A stretch of DNA of 64,000 nucleotides, from the NCBI GenBank assembly GCA_022844405.1, contig JALHLV010000001.1, positions 186,001-250,000 of the forward strand, written 5' to 3'. Both the position numbers and the translations under genes were made by a program. Numbering within the stretch: the stretch's first letter is position 1; every line of letters begins with the position of its first letter. The notes below the pieces were generated by a model, which was not told the origin of the DNA, searched no databases, and worked only from the letters and a program-made list of their open reading frames with translations. Of this stretch, positions 11,010 to 21,655 are shown one piece after another. Source of the DNA: Sphingomonadales bacterium. GTDB lineage: Bacteria; Pseudomonadota; Alphaproteobacteria; SMXS01.

Positions 11010-11037
11010 CTTGTGTTGCCGATCTGCAACACCATAT
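11010..11037 (+). promoter_or_regulatory. Candidate heat-shock (RpoH-type) promoter of clpB
   Basis: CTTG at 11010-11013 and CATAT at 11033-11037 are 19 nt apart, about 60-90 nt upstream of the clpB ATG. CTTG is the conserved -35 core of alphaproteobacterial sigma-32 promoters, and ClpB is a classical sigma-32 target. The -10 match is only partial, so this is tentative. Confidence 0.4.
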
Positions 11038-11097
11038 GGAGGCCATGCTCGCGGTCCCGCCGCGAAATCCAAGCATCCCGCGGAGGGAGGAAACGAC

Positions 11098-13752
<2,655 letters not shown>

Positions 13753-13765
13753 TCCTTCGCGCCGT

Positions 13766-13805
13766 GCGGAAAGGCGGCGTCTGCGAGCGTGTCGCCTTTT
13801 CCGCC
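13766..13805. terminator. Hairpin between convergent clpB and vapC
   Basis: An imperfect inverted repeat (GCGGAAAGGCGGC at 13766 against GTCGCCTTTTCCGC ending near 13804) lies in the 66-nt gap between the clpB stop and the vapC stop. It has A/T runs on both sides of the stem, as expected of a bidirectional terminator. Confidence 0.55.
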
Positions 13806-13818
13806 GGGGCACGGGACA

Positions 13819-14217
13819 TTACCGGCGATCCCGGATCGTCACGACCTCCACACCCACCGCACTGGCGATGTTCTTCCAGGCAGCGTCGGCGGTCCACGCG
13901 GGCAGCCCGTCCCGCAGGGCCAGGGCGAGGCAGAAGCGGTCACCCAGCGACAGGCCTGATTCGGCGGTGATGGCGCGCAGGCCGCCGGCGATCCGCGCCA
14001 GCGCCTTGTCTGCCGGTTCCACCGTCAGCGGCAGCGGGTCCAGCATGGCGTCGACCTCTGGCACCGGCATGCCGAGCCGGACGAAGTGGCTCAGCACCTC
14101 CGCGTAGTTGAAAACCCCGATCCGCGCGGAGGCCAGTACGTTCGCGACCTTGGCACTGCCAGGTTCTCCTTTCAACAGGGCCAGAAGCGCGGAAGCGTCG
14201 AGGACGACCTCGTTCAC
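13819..14217 (-). CDS. vapC: VapC-type PIN-domain ribonuclease toxin
   Basis: 132-residue PIN-domain protein, the toxin of a type II module; family members cut tRNA or rRNA using a Mg-binding acidic cluster. The expected acidic residues are present: Asp in VVLDASALL (near 7), Glu in YAEVLS (near 40), Asp in LGDRFCLALA (near 93) and Asp in TADAAW (near 111). It begins with GTG at 14217 and overlaps the antitoxin stop by 4 nt (GTGA), the usual vapBC coupling. Unlike the other two toxin genes in this window, this one is intact. Confidence 0.9.
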   Translation of the reverse strand: MNEVVLDASALLALLKGEPGSAKVANVLASARIGVFNYAEVLSHFVRLGMPVPEVDAMLDPLPLTVEPADKALARIAGGLRAITAESGLSLGDRFCLALALRDGLPAWTADAAWKNIASAVGVEVVTIRDRR

Positions 14218-14459
14218 TCGCCGCTTTCCGCACGGCGGCGGGCGAGGAACGCGTCCACCGATGCCTCCGGGTTGCCCTCGGTGAACCGCCGGGCGATGGC
14301 CTGCGCGCGCGCGACAGCCTGGGAGGCGGTGCGCAGGATCACGCCGTCCTCGGTTTCCTCGAGGAACACGGGGCCGCCGCCGGTCAGGCCGAGCCGCTTG
14401 CGAATGGAGGCCGGCAGGCTCAGCCGGCCGTTCGGCGTAATGTTGACCTGAATCGTCAT
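14214..14459 (-). CDS. vapB: VapB-type AbrB/SpoVT antitoxin
   Basis: 81-residue antitoxin with an N-terminal swapped-hairpin AbrB/MazE DNA-binding domain (ITPNGRLSLPASIRKRLGL, residues about 7-25) and a C-terminal helical tail that would wrap the PIN toxin. It is expected to neutralise VapC and repress its own promoter. Two copies of a 9-nt motif lie just upstream and may be its operator. Together with vapC it forms a complete module between clpB and an M23 peptidase gene. Confidence 0.88.
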   Translation of the reverse strand: MTIQVNITPNGRLSLPASIRKRLGLTGGGPVFLEETEDGVILRTASQAVARAQAIARRFTEGNPEASVDAFLARRRAESGE

Positions 14460-14469
14460 GGGTGACCCT

Positions 14470-14507
14470 CTAAACCATGGTGTGGCTTGATCGTTAATCT
14501 AAACCAT
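14470..14507 (-). promoter_or_regulatory. Candidate VapB operator: two direct copies of ATGGTTTAG
   Basis: The 9-mer CTAAACCAT occurs at 14470-14478 and again at 14499-14507 (ATGGTTTAG on the coding strand), within 50 nt upstream of vapB. Paired sites directly upstream of an AbrB-fold antitoxin are a typical autoregulatory arrangement. The rest of the gap to 14668 shows no gene that I can support. Confidence 0.45.
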
Positions 14508-14668
14508 ATCTCCGATTGTGGGCAAGACTGGTATATAAGTGACACAGTTGACTTCATATGCCACGAATCCCGCATAATGCCGGGACTCACAGATTTGCTG
14601 CTCATCGCTGTGCGGCGTGCTCGCCTCGGCAACTGCGGAGACGGCGCAACTCGGAAATCTAGGGAAAC

Positions 14669-16120
14669 CTACTCCGCGCTTGCGACCAGTTGCCTGGTCA
14701 CCGGCAGGGCCGCCATATGGCCCTCGACCGCTTCCATGGCGGTCTTGAACGAGTCCAGCTCCTTGCCCGCGAGTGCGCGGCCCGCCGGCATCTTGATGCC
14801 GCGTGGATCGACCTGCTTGGCGTCCTTCAGCACCTCGTAGTGCAGGTGCGGTCCGGTGGAGCGGCCGGTGGTGCCGACGTAACCGATAACGTCGCCTTGC
14901 CGGACGCGGGCGCCGTTCTTGATGCCCTTGCCGAAGCCGCTCATATGCGCATAGGCGGTGGCGTAGGTGCCGTTGTGGCGGATGCGGACATAATTGCCGT
15001 AGGCGCCCTTCGGGCCGGCCAGCTCGACGGTGCCGTCGCCGGCGGCGTGGATCGGCGTACCCTTGGCGGCGCCGAAATCCAGGCCCTTGTGCATCTTGGT
15101 ATAGCCCAGGATCGGGTGCTTGCGGTTGCCGAAGCCGGAGGTGAGCCTGGCGCCGTCGATCGGCGTCTTGAGCAGCGCCTTGCGCACGCTCTGGCCCTTC
15201 TCGTCATAGTAGTCGGCGTTGCCGTCGTCGCTGGTGGTGTAGAGGTAGAGGTGGTGCGGCTTGCCGCTCAGGGTCAGGCCCGCATAGAGCAGCGGGCCGG
15301 TCTTGACCATCTGGCCCTTGTCCTCGTAGCGGTCGAAGAAAATCTCGAAGCTGTCGCCCGGCTGGATTTCGCGTTGGAAGTCCACGTCCCACGAATAGAT
15401 GCGGATGAATTCCGAGATCACGTTGTGCGGCACGCCGGCCTTCTGCATGGCGACGTAGAGACTCTCGTCGATCTCGCCGCCGGCACGGGTGGCGTGGGTG
15501 TCGAGCTTGATCGCCTCGACGGCGCTGGCGAACGAGCCGTCGTCCTGCCGCGCCACGCGGACCGCGCTCTCGACCTCGGATTGCAGGCGGATGGCCTGCA
15601 GGGTCTGCTCGTCCGTGGTGGGATCGTCGTGGCCGAAGGTCAGCTCGATCTCCTGGCCTTCCCGAAGACGGCGGACATTGAGATGCTCGGACAGGGCGGT
15701 GATGGCGCTGTGCGCGTCGGCCAGCTCGACGCCGGCCTTGACCAGCACGCCGGCCAGCGTGTCGCCGCGCATGATGCGCGCCTGCTTCACCGGCGAGGTA
15801 TCGACTTCCTCGAGCAGCACGCGGGCGATCGGGCTGCCGTCGCTCATCGGGCCGGTCAGGCTCAGGCCCGGCTGGCCGCTGCGGGCGCTCGGACCCATCG
15901 ACGCGATCATCGAGAAGGGCGAGGGAACCGACCCGGCTGTCGCCGCGTTATAGGAATTGTAGACGGAGAAATTGGCGTGGACGCCGATCCCGACCGTGGC
16001 GCCGACGAGCATGACCAGGGCGGCTGTGCGCGCGAACCAGGCCGGCGAGCCTACATGACGGTGCAAATCAAGCTGCACCGAAGGCTGGATGTGATCTAAC
16101 CGGCTGTTCTCGTTGGTCAT
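14669..16120 (-). CDS. M23 family metallopeptidase (LytM-type murein hydrolase)
   Basis: 483-residue envelope protein: a cytosolic N-terminus, one transmembrane segment (about 30-50, ALVMLVGATVGIGVHA), an OapA/LysM-like region with RIMRGDTLAGVLVKAG (near 140), and a C-terminal M23 peptidase domain (about 345-440). The zinc-site residues are visible: His and Asp in MHKGLDFG, and HLH in STGPHLHYEV. Family members cleave peptidoglycan cross-bridges or activate amidases during growth and division, here probably anchored in the inner membrane with the catalytic domain periplasmic. It is monocistronic, with about 220 nt of upstream sequence before the tRNA gene. Confidence 0.92.
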   Translation of the reverse strand: MTNENSRLDHIQPSVQLDLHRHVGSPAWFARTAALVMLVGATVGIGVHANFSVYNSYNAATAGSVPSPFSMIASMGPSARSGQPGLSLTGPMSDGSPIARVLLEEVDTSPVKQARIMRGDTLAGVLVKAGVELADAHSAITALSEHLNVRRLREGQEIELTFGHDDPTTDEQTLQAIRLQSEVESAVRVARQDDGSFASAVEAIKLDTHATRAGGEIDESLYVAMQKAGVPHNVISEFIRIYSWDVDFQREIQPGDSFEIFFDRYEDKGQMVKTGPLLYAGLTLSGKPHHLYLYTTSDDGNADYYDEKGQSVRKALLKTPIDGARLTSGFGNRKHPILGYTKMHKGLDFGAAKGTPIHAAGDGTVELAGPKGAYGNYVRIRHNGTYATAYAHMSGFGKGIKNGARVRQGDVIGYVGTTGRSTGPHLHYEVLKDAKQVDPRGIKMPAGRALAGKELDSFKTAMEAVEGHMAALPVTRQLVASAE

Positions 16121-16339
16121 TCAGCGTCCGATATCTTCCGTCTCTCCACGAAAAAACAACGCCACCGCGCCGGCTTCTCCAAAGAAGTCAGTGTGACTGT
16201 CACAAAAGATGCAGGCCGTGCGACTCGGTGTCAACGCCGAACGCCCCTGTGGATAAGTTTTTTGTGAGTAACTCCGTGGGGCGACCGGACAGCGCAACAT
16301 TGACTTGCCCGGCCGCGAGCCGATATAGACGCCGTCCGT

Positions 16340-16415
16340 GGGGCCATAGCTCAGTTGGGAGAGCGCTAGCTTTGCAAGCTTGAGGTCGTCGGTTCGATCC
16401 CGTCTGGCTCCACCA
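16340..16415 (+). tRNA. tRNA-Ala (anticodon TGC)
   Basis: 76 nt including an encoded CCA. The cloverleaf folds with a 7-bp acceptor stem (GGGGCCA with TGGCTCC, one G-U), D stem GCTC/GAGC, anticodon loop TTTGCAA (TGC) and T loop TTCGATC. Two pairs are T-T oppositions: the second pair of the anticodon stem (CTAGC/GCTTG) and the second pair of the T stem (GTCGG/CCGTC). The gene stands alone, not in an rRNA operon. An orphan tail-tube gene starts 81 nt downstream; tRNA genes are common integration sites. Confidence 0.95.
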
Positions 16416-16496
16416 TTTTATCTTTTCAACGCTGTTTTCTGGCACAGTCACGCGAGTGGCCTGTGATGGTCAGTGTCGCGTTGGAGGGCTCGTTCG

Positions 16497-16946
16497 ATGA
16501 CTGACTTCGATCAGCGTGCCGCGTTCTGGTTCACCCTCAGTATTGGTGATGGTGCCGGCCAAACTGCCATATTCCAGGAAGTGGCCGGGCTGGCGCCGGA
16601 ACTGGATAACGAACAGATCGCCGAAGGTGGGGTGAACCGCTTTGTCCATAGGTTGCCGGCGGCCGTTCGTCACCACAACCTCCTGCTGAAGCGCGGAATC
16701 GCTTCGACTTCCAACGATGTCGTAAAGTGGCTCGGGGATGCCATGACAGGCGGCCTCGAGCAGACGCTGGTGTTCCGAGACGTTGTATTGACCTTGCGTG
16801 GCGGCAAGGGCGAGCCGTTACGAGTCTGGTCGATGCGCGGTGCCTATCCGCTGCGCTGGGAGATCCAGGACGGGTTCGGCGCAGGCGATCAGATTGCGAT
16901 CGACGTGGTGGAACTTGCCTGCAATTCGATCGAACATGCAGGCTGA
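16497..16946 (+). CDS. Orphan phage/contractile-injection tail-tube-like protein
   Basis: 149 residues matching the T4-gp19/Afp1-type tail tube family (conserved phage tail region protein). Visible family signatures in order: an FQEVAGL segment (near 25), EGGVNRFVHRLP (near 43), HHNLLLKRG (near 60), a central turn with W, and AYPLRWEI followed by IAIDVVELA at the C-terminus. These proteins stack as hexamers forming the inner tube of tails and contractile injection systems. The ATG at 16497 has a GGAGGG ribosome site 8 nt upstream. No sheath, baseplate, ATPase or other phage gene is nearby, so it is isolated beside tRNA-Ala. It may be a prophage remnant or a domesticated gene. Confidence 0.8.
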   Translation: MTDFDQRAAFWFTLSIGDGAGQTAIFQEVAGLAPELDNEQIAEGGVNRFVHRLPAAVRHHNLLLKRGIASTSNDVVKWLGDAMTGGLEQTLVFRDVVLTLRGGKGEPLRVWSMRGAYPLRWEIQDGFGAGDQIAIDVVELACNSIEHAG

Positions 16947-16979
16947 ACAGGCCGCGCCGCCGCTTCCGCGGTTCCGGCA

Positions 16980-17042
16980 TCACCCCGCCGGGTAGAGAAT
17001 TTTCTTCGACGCCTTGTCGATGGCGCCCATGACGTCCTTGGA
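16980..17042 (-). pseudogene. Relic of an aldo/keto reductase 3' end
   Basis: The 60 bases at 16981-17040 align without gaps to 20441-20500, the 3' end of the intact aldo/keto reductase, with 52 of 60 identical by eye. On the minus strand they read as SKDVMGAIDKASKKILYPAG followed by TGA, against the intact gene's PKDVMDAIDKVSKEILYPMG. Nothing recognisable of the rest of the gene is left. The monooxygenase and VOC genes lie between relic and intact copy. Confidence 0.8.
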
Positions 17043-17174
17043 CAAACGGCCGTCTGCTTCTGGCGGAGCCGATCCCGACCACATGCGCTATGTTTTTTAC
17101 GTGGTAAATTATCCGGGACGGCAATGTCACGGTTCCTTAGATTGGGGCGAACGGATGAACGCAGGCAAAACTCC

Positions 17175-18779
17175 ATGACGATCAGTAACGAGTGTGATTT
17201 TGATGCCGTCGTTGTCGGCGCCGGATTTGGCGGCATGTACATGATGCATCTGCTGGCCCAGCGGGGCTTCAAGGCGCGCGGGATCGAACGCGGCGGCGAC
17301 GTCGGCGGCACCTGGTATTGGAACCGTTACCCGGGGTGCCAATGCGATGTCGAGAGCATGGAGTACTCCTATCAGTTCTCCGACGAACTCCAGCAGAAAT
17401 GGAACTGGACGCAGCGTTACGCCGGGCAGCCCGAAATTCTCCGCTATGCCAACCACGTCGCCGATGCGTTCGACTTGCGAAGGCGCTTTACATTCAACAC
17501 ATCCGTCACGGCGGCGACCTATCATGACGACGAGAAAGTCTGGCACGTCGGCACCGATACCGGCGAGACGGTGACCGCCCGTTTCCTGATCATGGCCACG
17601 GGCTGCCTGTCCGCGACCAACACGCCGGCTTTCGCCGGGCTGAACGACTTCGCGGGACCGACCTATCACACGGGCGCGTGGCCCCATGACGGCGTTGATT
17701 TTTCCGGCCAGAAAGTGGCCGTCATCGGCACCGGCTCGTCGGCGGTTCAGTCGATCCCGCTGATCGCCAGGCAGGCCGCCGACCTAACGGTATTCCAGCG
17801 GACCGCCGCTTACACGATCCCGGCGCGGAATATGCCGCTCGACCCCGAAAGAGCGGCGCAAATCAAGGCCAATTACAAGGAGTTCCGGGCACGCGGCGCC
17901 CTGTCGCCGGCCGCGTTCGGCGCCGACTATCCGCGCAATCTCGACTCGGTGCTGGATGCCACGCCCGAGGAGCGCGAAAGGCGGTTCGAGGAATACTGGC
18001 AGCATGGCGGCTTCATGTTCCTGGCCGCCTTCAGCGACATATCGTTGAACATGGACGCCAACAGACTGGCCGCCGACTTCGTCCGCGGCAAGATCCGCTC
18101 GATCGTGACCGACCCGGACGTGGCGGAATTGCTGTGTCCCGACACGGTGTTGGGGTGCAAGCGCCTGTGCGCCGACAATGGCTACTACGAGACCTACAAT
18201 CTGCCGCACGTGCATCTTGTCGACGTTTCCAGCCACCCCATCGAGAAACTGACGGCCAAAGGCATCGTGACGAACGGCAAGGAATATGAATTCGACGCCA
18301 TTGTCTTCGCCACGGGCTTCGATGCCATGACCGGGTCGCTGCTGAACTGCAACATCGTCGGCAGGGATGGCCTGCCGCTTCGGCAGAAATGGGCGGCGGG
18401 TCCCGGCAATTATCTGGGTCTCATGACCACGGGCTTTCCCAATATGTTCACCATTACCGGGCCGGGCAGCCCCTCGGCGCTGGCGAACCTGATCACCGGC
18501 ATCGAACAACATGCCGAGTTCATCACCGGGCTGATCGCCTGGGCGGATGCCCGGGGTCACAGGACCGTTGACGCCATCCAGGAAGAAGAAGATCGCTGGG
18601 TCGAGATCGTCAACCAACGCGCGAACTTCACGCTGTATCCCAACTGCAACTCCTGGTACCTGGGCGCGAACGTGCCCGGCAAGCCACGGGTATTCATGCC
18701 GTATATCGGCTTTCCCGACTACAGCAAGAAACTGCGCTCGGTTGTCGCGAGCGAGTATGAGCAGTTGATGTTTGCCTAG
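17175..18779 (+). CDS. Flavin-containing Baeyer-Villiger-type monooxygenase
   Basis: 534-residue FAD/NADPH monooxygenase that inserts oxygen next to ketones or oxygenates related substrates. The first Rossmann motif VGAGFGGMYMM is near residue 13, the Baeyer-Villiger fingerprint F-x-G-x3-H-x3-W-P appears as FAGPTYHTGAWP (near 160), and the second dinucleotide motif GTGSSAVQSIP follows. The frame extends 17 codons upstream, but ATG at 17175 gives the usual short lead into the FAD motif. It runs convergent with the VOC and aldo/keto reductase genes and may act with them on a ketone or aldehyde substrate, which is inference. Its substrate is unknown. Confidence 0.9.
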   Translation: MTISNECDFDAVVVGAGFGGMYMMHLLAQRGFKARGIERGGDVGGTWYWNRYPGCQCDVESMEYSYQFSDELQQKWNWTQRYAGQPEILRYANHVADAFDLRRRFTFNTSVTAATYHDDEKVWHVGTDTGETVTARFLIMATGCLSATNTPAFAGLNDFAGPTYHTGAWPHDGVDFSGQKVAVIGTGSSAVQSIPLIARQAADLTVFQRTAAYTIPARNMPLDPERAAQIKANYKEFRARGALSPAAFGADYPRNLDSVLDATPEERERRFEEYWQHGGFMFLAAFSDISLNMDANRLAADFVRGKIRSIVTDPDVAELLCPDTVLGCKRLCADNGYYETYNLPHVHLVDVSSHPIEKLTAKGIVTNGKEYEFDAIVFATGFDAMTGSLLNCNIVGRDGLPLRQKWAAGPGNYLGLMTTGFPNMFTITGPGSPSALANLITGIEQHAEFITGLIAWADARGHRTVDAIQEEEDRWVEIVNQRANFTLYPNCNSWYLGANVPGKPRVFMPYIGFPDYSKKLRSVVASEYEQLMFA

Positions 18780-18798
18780 TCGTGCAGAACGTAGTGGT

Positions 18799-18906
18799 TC
18801 AGCGCCGCGGAGCGTTCAAAGGCTGCGGCACGCCGATGAGCACCAATGCCACCAGTCCTTCGACAAGCAGGTTCAGGATGAGCGCGCCGGTGTAGAGGTT
18901 TTTCAT
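18799..18906 (-). CDS. 35-residue single-span membrane peptide, probably a truncated gene
   Basis: A short open frame starts at an ATG that overlaps the stop of the upstream VOC gene by 4 nt (ATGA). It encodes 35 residues with one hydrophobic span (ALILNLLVEGLVALVLIGV) and a stop at 18799. The coupling suggests a real gene. The abrupt end, 20 nt from the convergent monooxygenase stop, suggests it is the surviving 5' end of a larger membrane-protein gene whose remainder was lost. No family can be named from this fragment. Confidence 0.45.
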   Translation of the reverse strand: MKNLYTGALILNLLVEGLVALVLIGVPQPLNAPRR

Positions 18907-20333
18907 TTTTCCTCGGCCCTCCATGCCCTGAACCAGCTCAACGCGCTGAATATCTTGCTCATGAACCCGGCGTCGGCCAACTCGACGATCGTGCCGTCCG
19001 GATCATAGAACGCGATGATGCTCGACGATGAGTCGTCGCCCGAGCAGCAGGGCGTTATGTCCGACAGGAATTGCACGCCCTGGGATTTCAGCGTGGCGAC
19101 ATCGGCCTCGATATCGCCGGTGAGAAAGGCGGTGCGGTGCATGCCGATGTGATTGACCGGGATCGGATAGGCGCGTTCGGGGTCGTAGGGCCTGATCCAT
19201 TGCACCAACTCCACGGTCGAATCGTCGCTTCGGTGCGTGAGCAGCGCGCCGTTGATCTCGAATCCCTCCTCGAAACCCATCGCCCTGGCGACGTCGATTG
19301 AATCGGTCGAGGCCAGCTTCTCCGCGACGTCATAGCCCATCATCTGGTACCAGGCTTGGGAACGCTCGAAGTCGCTGACGTTGATGTTGAGCCGGTTGAC
19401 GCGGGTGATGTGCGTTGTTTCGGTCTTTTCGTCTTTGCCCTCCAGCTCGATCAGTTCATAGAAAATGCCGTCGGGGTCGGTAAAGATCGCAAACGATGTG
19501 CCATCGGAACGGACGGCTGGCGGCGAGAGGAACTTGACACCAATCCGCGTCATGTACTGGTAATCAGCCGAAATATTGGTCGTATACATCGCCGCTTTGG
19601 CCATACCGAGGTGATTGATCCGGGCGTATGGCGGCGCGTCATTCCTGGGAATCTTGAATTCGATGAGGTCGATGATGCCGCCGTCGAAACCACCCGGCCC
19701 GATCAGCTCGCCGTGCAGCAGGTAACCGCCGGCGAAGTCCCCCTGGGAGCCGTCATAGGACGTCGGCGTCTCGATGCCGATGGCCTGCGCCATGGCGTGC
19801 GTGTTGGTGTCGGGAAACCTCGAAATGGTCTCGAAACCCAGCTTCCCGTAGAACGCGCGGGACGCGCGAAAATCGCTGACATTGGCGTTGAAGTGGATGC
19901 GCGACTGAACGTGCATTTCCAAATTGGCGACCTGCTTGACCCGGACGGAGACCGAACTTCCCGGCGGGCCGTCCACAACGACTGAAATCTCGTTGTCCTT
20001 GACGAGCGCGACCGGAAACTCGGACTGCAGCGGGTCCGTGAAACCGCCGAGGCTGGCGACCGTCTCCCCATTGAGCCGGACGATCGCGCGCGCCTCCCGG
20101 CTGTCGCTGGTGACAATCAGTCTCGCCGCGCCGGGCACGCCGAAAAACGACTCCTGGCCGGCCGTCGGGCTGGCCGCGTCCTGGTGGTGCGTGGAAAGAT
20201 GGCGGGTAAAATCAATTCGGACCGCATTCTTGTACGGGGGAACGAGGCTCACGACTATTGCCAGTATGGCCACGAGGCCCACCAAACCCGCGAGCGCTAT
20301 CGCGAGACGTTTCAGCCACGACTTCTTCTTCAA
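18903..20333 (-). CDS. Membrane-anchored double VOC (glyoxalase-fold) protein
   Basis: 476-residue protein. It has an N-terminal transmembrane anchor (about 8-35, LAIALAGLVGLVAILAIVV), then a region of about 100 residues without a recognised match, then two VOC domains of the glyoxalase/bleomycin-resistance/dioxygenase superfamily (about 140-290 and 310-460). Each begins with a beta strand and an F-x-x-SRAFY or FERSQAWY helix and ends in TDPDGIFYELIE or YDPDGTIVELAD, where the Glu is a typical metal ligand. It starts with TTG at 20333, preceded by GAGGGA. Extradiol dioxygenase, glyoxalase and isomerase activities are all possible. The anchor implies a periplasmic location, which is unusual for VOC enzymes. 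Confidence 0.8.
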   Translation of the reverse strand: MKKKSWLKRLAIALAGLVGLVAILAIVVSLVPPYKNAVRIDFTRHLSTHHQDAASPTAGQESFFGVPGAARLIVTSDSREARAIVRLNGETVASLGGFTDPLQSEFPVALVKDNEISVVVDGPPGSSVSVRVKQVANLEMHVQSRIHFNANVSDFRASRAFYGKLGFETISRFPDTNTHAMAQAIGIETPTSYDGSQGDFAGGYLLHGELIGPGGFDGGIIDLIEFKIPRNDAPPYARINHLGMAKAAMYTTNISADYQYMTRIGVKFLSPPAVRSDGTSFAIFTDPDGIFYELIELEGKDEKTETTHITRVNRLNINVSDFERSQAWYQMMGYDVAEKLASTDSIDVARAMGFEEGFEINGALLTHRSDDSTVELVQWIRPYDPERAYPIPVNHIGMHRTAFLTGDIEADVATLKSQGVQFLSDITPCCSGDDSSSSIIAFYDPDGTIVELADAGFMSKIFSALSWFRAWRAEEK

Positions 20334-20439
20334 TCTGTGTTCCCTCGAAACGTCTCATCGCCCGCGCCCGCGGTCCGAACCGAAGGCCTGGCCGTGAACA
20401 TCGCCACCTGCGTCGTCGCGCGGCGGGTCCGGCCGACGT

Positions 20440-21456
20440 TCACCCCATCGGATAGAGGATTTCCTTCGACACCTTGTCGATGGCATCCATGACGTCCTTG
20501 GGCAGCGTCATGTCGGCGGCGGCCAGTATGTCCGGCACCTGTTCCACCGTGGTCACCCCGACGATGGTCGAGGCGACGAAGTCGTGCTGCTTGCTCCAGG
20601 CCACCGCCATGGTCACCGGCGACATGCCGGCCTCGGCGGCGATGTTCATGTAGCGGGCCGTGGCGTCCAGGCTCCTGTCGTTGACGTACCGCTTCGCCAT
20701 GGCCGCCTGGCGGCCGCCCATGCCGAGATAGTTGCTGAAGCGGGCGCCTTCGGGGCGGGCGCCGTTGTTGTACTTGCCCGACAGCACGCCGCCGCCGATC
20801 GGCGAGTACGGGATCAGGCTGACGCCCTCGTGGCGGCAGGCGGCGGCAAGTTCGTCCTCGAAGCGCCGGTTGTTCAGGCTGAAATTGTTCTGGATGGTCT
20901 GGTGGCGCGCATAGCCGCCGCGCTCGGAGGCGGCGATGGACTTCATCAGGCCCCAGGTGGTCTCGTTGGAGCAGCCGACGATGCGCACCTTGCCGGCGCG
21001 GATCTGGTCGTCCAGCACTTCCATGGTCTCGTCATAGGGCGTGCCGTGGTCGGGCCAGTGGGTCTGGTAGAGGTCGACATAATCGGTGCCCAGCCGCTTC
21101 AGGCTGGCGTCGAGCGCGCGGGTGATGTTGTGGCGGTCGAGCGCGGTCATGCCGGCGCGCATGGCGCCCTTGATCCAGCCGTGGCTGGGGCCGCACACCT
21201 TGGTGGCGAGGATGATGGAATCCCGATCCTTGGTCTTCAGCCACTTGCCGAAGAACTCCTCGGTGCGGCCGGCATATTTCGGGTCCGGCGGCACCGGATA
21301 GTTCTCGGCGGTATCGAAGAAATTGATGCCCGCGTCGAGCGACATGTCGAGCACGCGCAGCGAGGTTTTCTCGTCGGCCTGGTTGCCGAACGTCATGGTG
21401 CCCATGCAGATGTCGGACACGGTGATCGGGCTCTTGCCCAGGCGGCGGTACTGCAT
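20440..21456 (-). CDS. Aldo/keto reductase
   Basis: 338-residue NADPH-dependent TIM-barrel oxidoreductase of the Tas/YghZ-like aldo/keto reductase group. Signatures: the N-terminal YRRLGKSPITVSDICMGTMTFG, INFFDTAENY with the catalytic Asp and Tyr (near 50), the Lys segment KVCGPS (near 90), YVDLYQTHWPD with His, and GVTTVEQVPD near the C-terminus for cofactor phosphate binding. The ATG at 21456 was chosen over a TTG 6 codons upstream because a GGAGG site lies 9 nt before it. A degraded copy of its 3' end sits 3.46 kb away at 16980. Substrate unknown. Confidence 0.92.
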   Translation of the reverse strand: MQYRRLGKSPITVSDICMGTMTFGNQADEKTSLRVLDMSLDAGINFFDTAENYPVPPDPKYAGRTEEFFGKWLKTKDRDSIILATKVCGPSHGWIKGAMRAGMTALDRHNITRALDASLKRLGTDYVDLYQTHWPDHGTPYDETMEVLDDQIRAGKVRIVGCSNETTWGLMKSIAASERGGYARHQTIQNNFSLNNRRFEDELAAACRHEGVSLIPYSPIGGGVLSGKYNNGARPEGARFSNYLGMGGRQAAMAKRYVNDRSLDATARYMNIAAEAGMSPVTMAVAWSKQHDFVASTIVGVTTVEQVPDILAAADMTLPKDVMDAIDKVSKEILYPMG

Positions 21457-21655
21457 CCCCAAATTCCTCCCCAAAGATGAATCGCGGCGGCAGCTTACGG
21501 GCGCGCGACGCTATTGGCCAGTGTCCCGTTCCAGCCGGTAACTTGCAGTGATGCGGCGGCGGATCAGCGGGTGCTATGGTGCGCCAAGCCACCGATCGTT
21601 TTCAACGTTCGGCCAGCGTGCTACATCGTGGGGACAAGATCGGAGGAAAGCCGGG

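Noticed and set aside
14690-16099. A 469-codon plus-strand frame opposite the M23 peptidase
   Set aside because: No motif; the peptidase frame carries intact zinc motifs and a membrane anchor.
16200-16451. An 83-codon minus-strand frame across tRNA-Ala
   Set aside because: It lies over the tRNA gene and has no support as a protein.
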